This document shows, one piece after another, positions 5,791 to 6,277 of a DNA stretch of 6,277 nt. The notes under the pieces were generated by a model that had not been told where the DNA came from, did no database searches, and saw only the letters and a program-made list of their open reading frames with translations. The translations under genes were made by a program, and so were the position numbers. This DNA is from Armatimonadota bacterium (GTDB lineage: Bacteria > Armatimonadota > Armatimonadia > Armatimonadales > Armatimonadaceae): positions 1 to 6,277 of the forward strand of contig JACMIS010000902.1 of the NCBI GenBank assembly GCA_014381035.1, read 5' to 3'. Within the stretch, counting starts at the first letter, position 1, and every line of letters starts with the position of its first letter.

Positions 5791-5831
5791 CCCTCCCACC
5801 CCCTCCCTCATTCCGATGAGGGAGGGGGGTG
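5791..5831. repeat. C-rich/G-rich hairpin and template-strand G-quadruplex motif
   Basis: Bases 5797-5811 pair with 5816-5831 around a TCCG loop (15 pairs, one bulged G at 5829), giving a strong stem between the vWA stop and the PP2C start. The C-runs at 5791-5793, 5795-5797, 5799-5803 and 5805-5807 are separated by single bases. The minus strand therefore reads GGGAGGGGGTGGGAGGG, a G-quadruplex motif with one-base loops. No T-run follows the stem, so it is not an intrinsic terminator. It may set the relative output of the two genes. Confidence 0.75.
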
Positions 5832-5847
5832 AGAGAGACAATGGGGG

Positions 5848-5853
5848 AAGGAG
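5848..5853 (+). promoter_or_regulatory. Shine-Dalgarno AAGGAG of the PP2C gene
   Basis: AAGGAG lies 9 nt before the ATG at 5863 and selects that frame over the ATG at 5841, which opens a different frame without a Shine-Dalgarno match. Confidence 0.75.
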
Positions 5854-5862
5854 AACAACACT

Positions 5863-6277
5863 ATGACTCAATCAGACGCCGCGTTCGCCATCGGCAAGAC
5901 ACACAAAGTCTGTCAGGATTACGCGCTCACGGGCGACGCGCACGCTACCATTCCGACGGTCTGGCTTTCCGACGGTTGTTCTTCCAGCCCGCATACCGAC
6001 ATCGGCGCACGCCTACTCACGCACGTTGCACTGGATCGAGTTACCGATTTAGCCACGGCTTTCCGTGCGAAGAACGAATCGCAACCCGGTTTGCTGGACG
6101 GATTTATTCAAGCCAACCTGACGCGCGTCGCCGTGATTGCCGGGGAGATGGGTGTTCGTAGCGACTGCCTGAATGCAACACTGATGGGTCTGGTGAGCGG
6201 TGCCGACCGGAACGGCGAGCGTTACCTGTACAGCATCCTCTACGGCGACGGAGCATTGGTCTATGGACTGTCGACTG
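5863..6277 (+). CDS. Divergent PP2C-type (PPM) serine/threonine phosphatase, N-terminal part
   Basis: The frame from the ATG at 5863 stays open for 138 codons to the window edge, so the gene is cut off there. Its sequence fits the start of a PP2C-like phosphatase, probably removing phosphate from Ser/Thr of a partner protein. CQDY (17-20) takes the place of the first acidic motif (usually NED), and WLSDGCSSSPHTDIGAR (34-50) that of the DGMGG metal motif. DCLNATLMGLV (101-111) resembles the G-T-T strand, and YGDGALVY (127-134) resembles the 'GDS' motif. Metal ligands would be Asp19 and Asp37. The Gly-Gly after DG is replaced by Cys-Ser-Ser, so this is not a textbook PP2C, though the SDG core is kept. 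The second half, with the remaining Asp ligands, is outside the window. Its place after a vWA gene supports a vWA-phosphatase pair, with a protein kinase possibly next. Confidence 0.75.
   Translation, partial: MTQSDAAFAIGKTHKVCQDYALTGDAHATIPTVWLSDGCSSSPHTDIGARLLTHVALDRVTDLATAFRAKNESQPGLLDGFIQANLTRVAVIAGEMGVRSDCLNATLMGLVSGADRNGERYLYSILYGDGALVYGLST

Noticed and set aside
5829..6161. 110-codon open frame overlapping the PP2C gene
   Set aside because: The +1-shifted frame from 5863 has a good Shine-Dalgarno site and PP2C motifs; this one is Arg-rich without motifs.
1..6277. CRISPR array, tRNA or rRNA gene, insertion sequence
   Set aside because: No regularly spaced direct repeats, no tRNA or rRNA signature, and no transposase or terminal-repeat pair were found on reading through the window.

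Overview
This is a bacterial chromosomal-type window of moderately high GC (about 60% in the coding parts I sampled). It has compact operons, Shine-Dalgarno sites 8-9 nt before the starts of the plus-strand operon, and an AT-rich divergent promoter region at 4050-4160. I cannot assign a phylum. An environmental lineage such as Armatimonadota or Chloroflexota is only a guess from gene style. No rRNA, tRNA, CRISPR array, transposase or integrase was seen.

Layout: (1) Positions 2-106 encode the last part of an ABC-transporter ATPase, which runs without a stop into a short-chain dehydrogenase/reductase (SDR, 107-817, +). The join lies at an ATGAACAAAG that would suit both genes. (2) A short convergent gap (818-877) holds a hairpin. 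(3) On the minus strand, a RecQ-family helicase (3957-2014) is followed by an unrecognised soluble protein (1969 or 2014 down to 878). The two are close enough to be one transcript. (4) The divergent intergenic region 3958-4159 carries a probable leaderless promoter for recQ, a long inverted repeat beside it, and a good sigma70-type promoter for the rightward operon. (5) The rightward operon encodes a metal-dependent nicotinamidase-like cysteine hydrolase (4160-4960), a stand-alone von Willebrand A protein with a complete MIDAS (5031-5774), and the N-terminal part of a divergent PP2C-type phosphatase (5863 to the window edge).

The rightward operon is the most interesting part. A vWA protein beside a PP2C phosphatase recalls the TerY/PP2C/kinase signalling groups described around tellurite-resistance and stress systems. 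Here the first gene is predicted to act on nicotinamide or a related amide, which suggests a phospho-signalling module tied to NAD-related metabolism. The missing right-hand part, where a protein kinase might be expected, would decide this. Its two intergenic gaps each carry a different strong hairpin without a U-tract: a perfect 44-bp palindrome, and a C-rich/G-rich stem that is also a G-quadruplex motif on the template strand.
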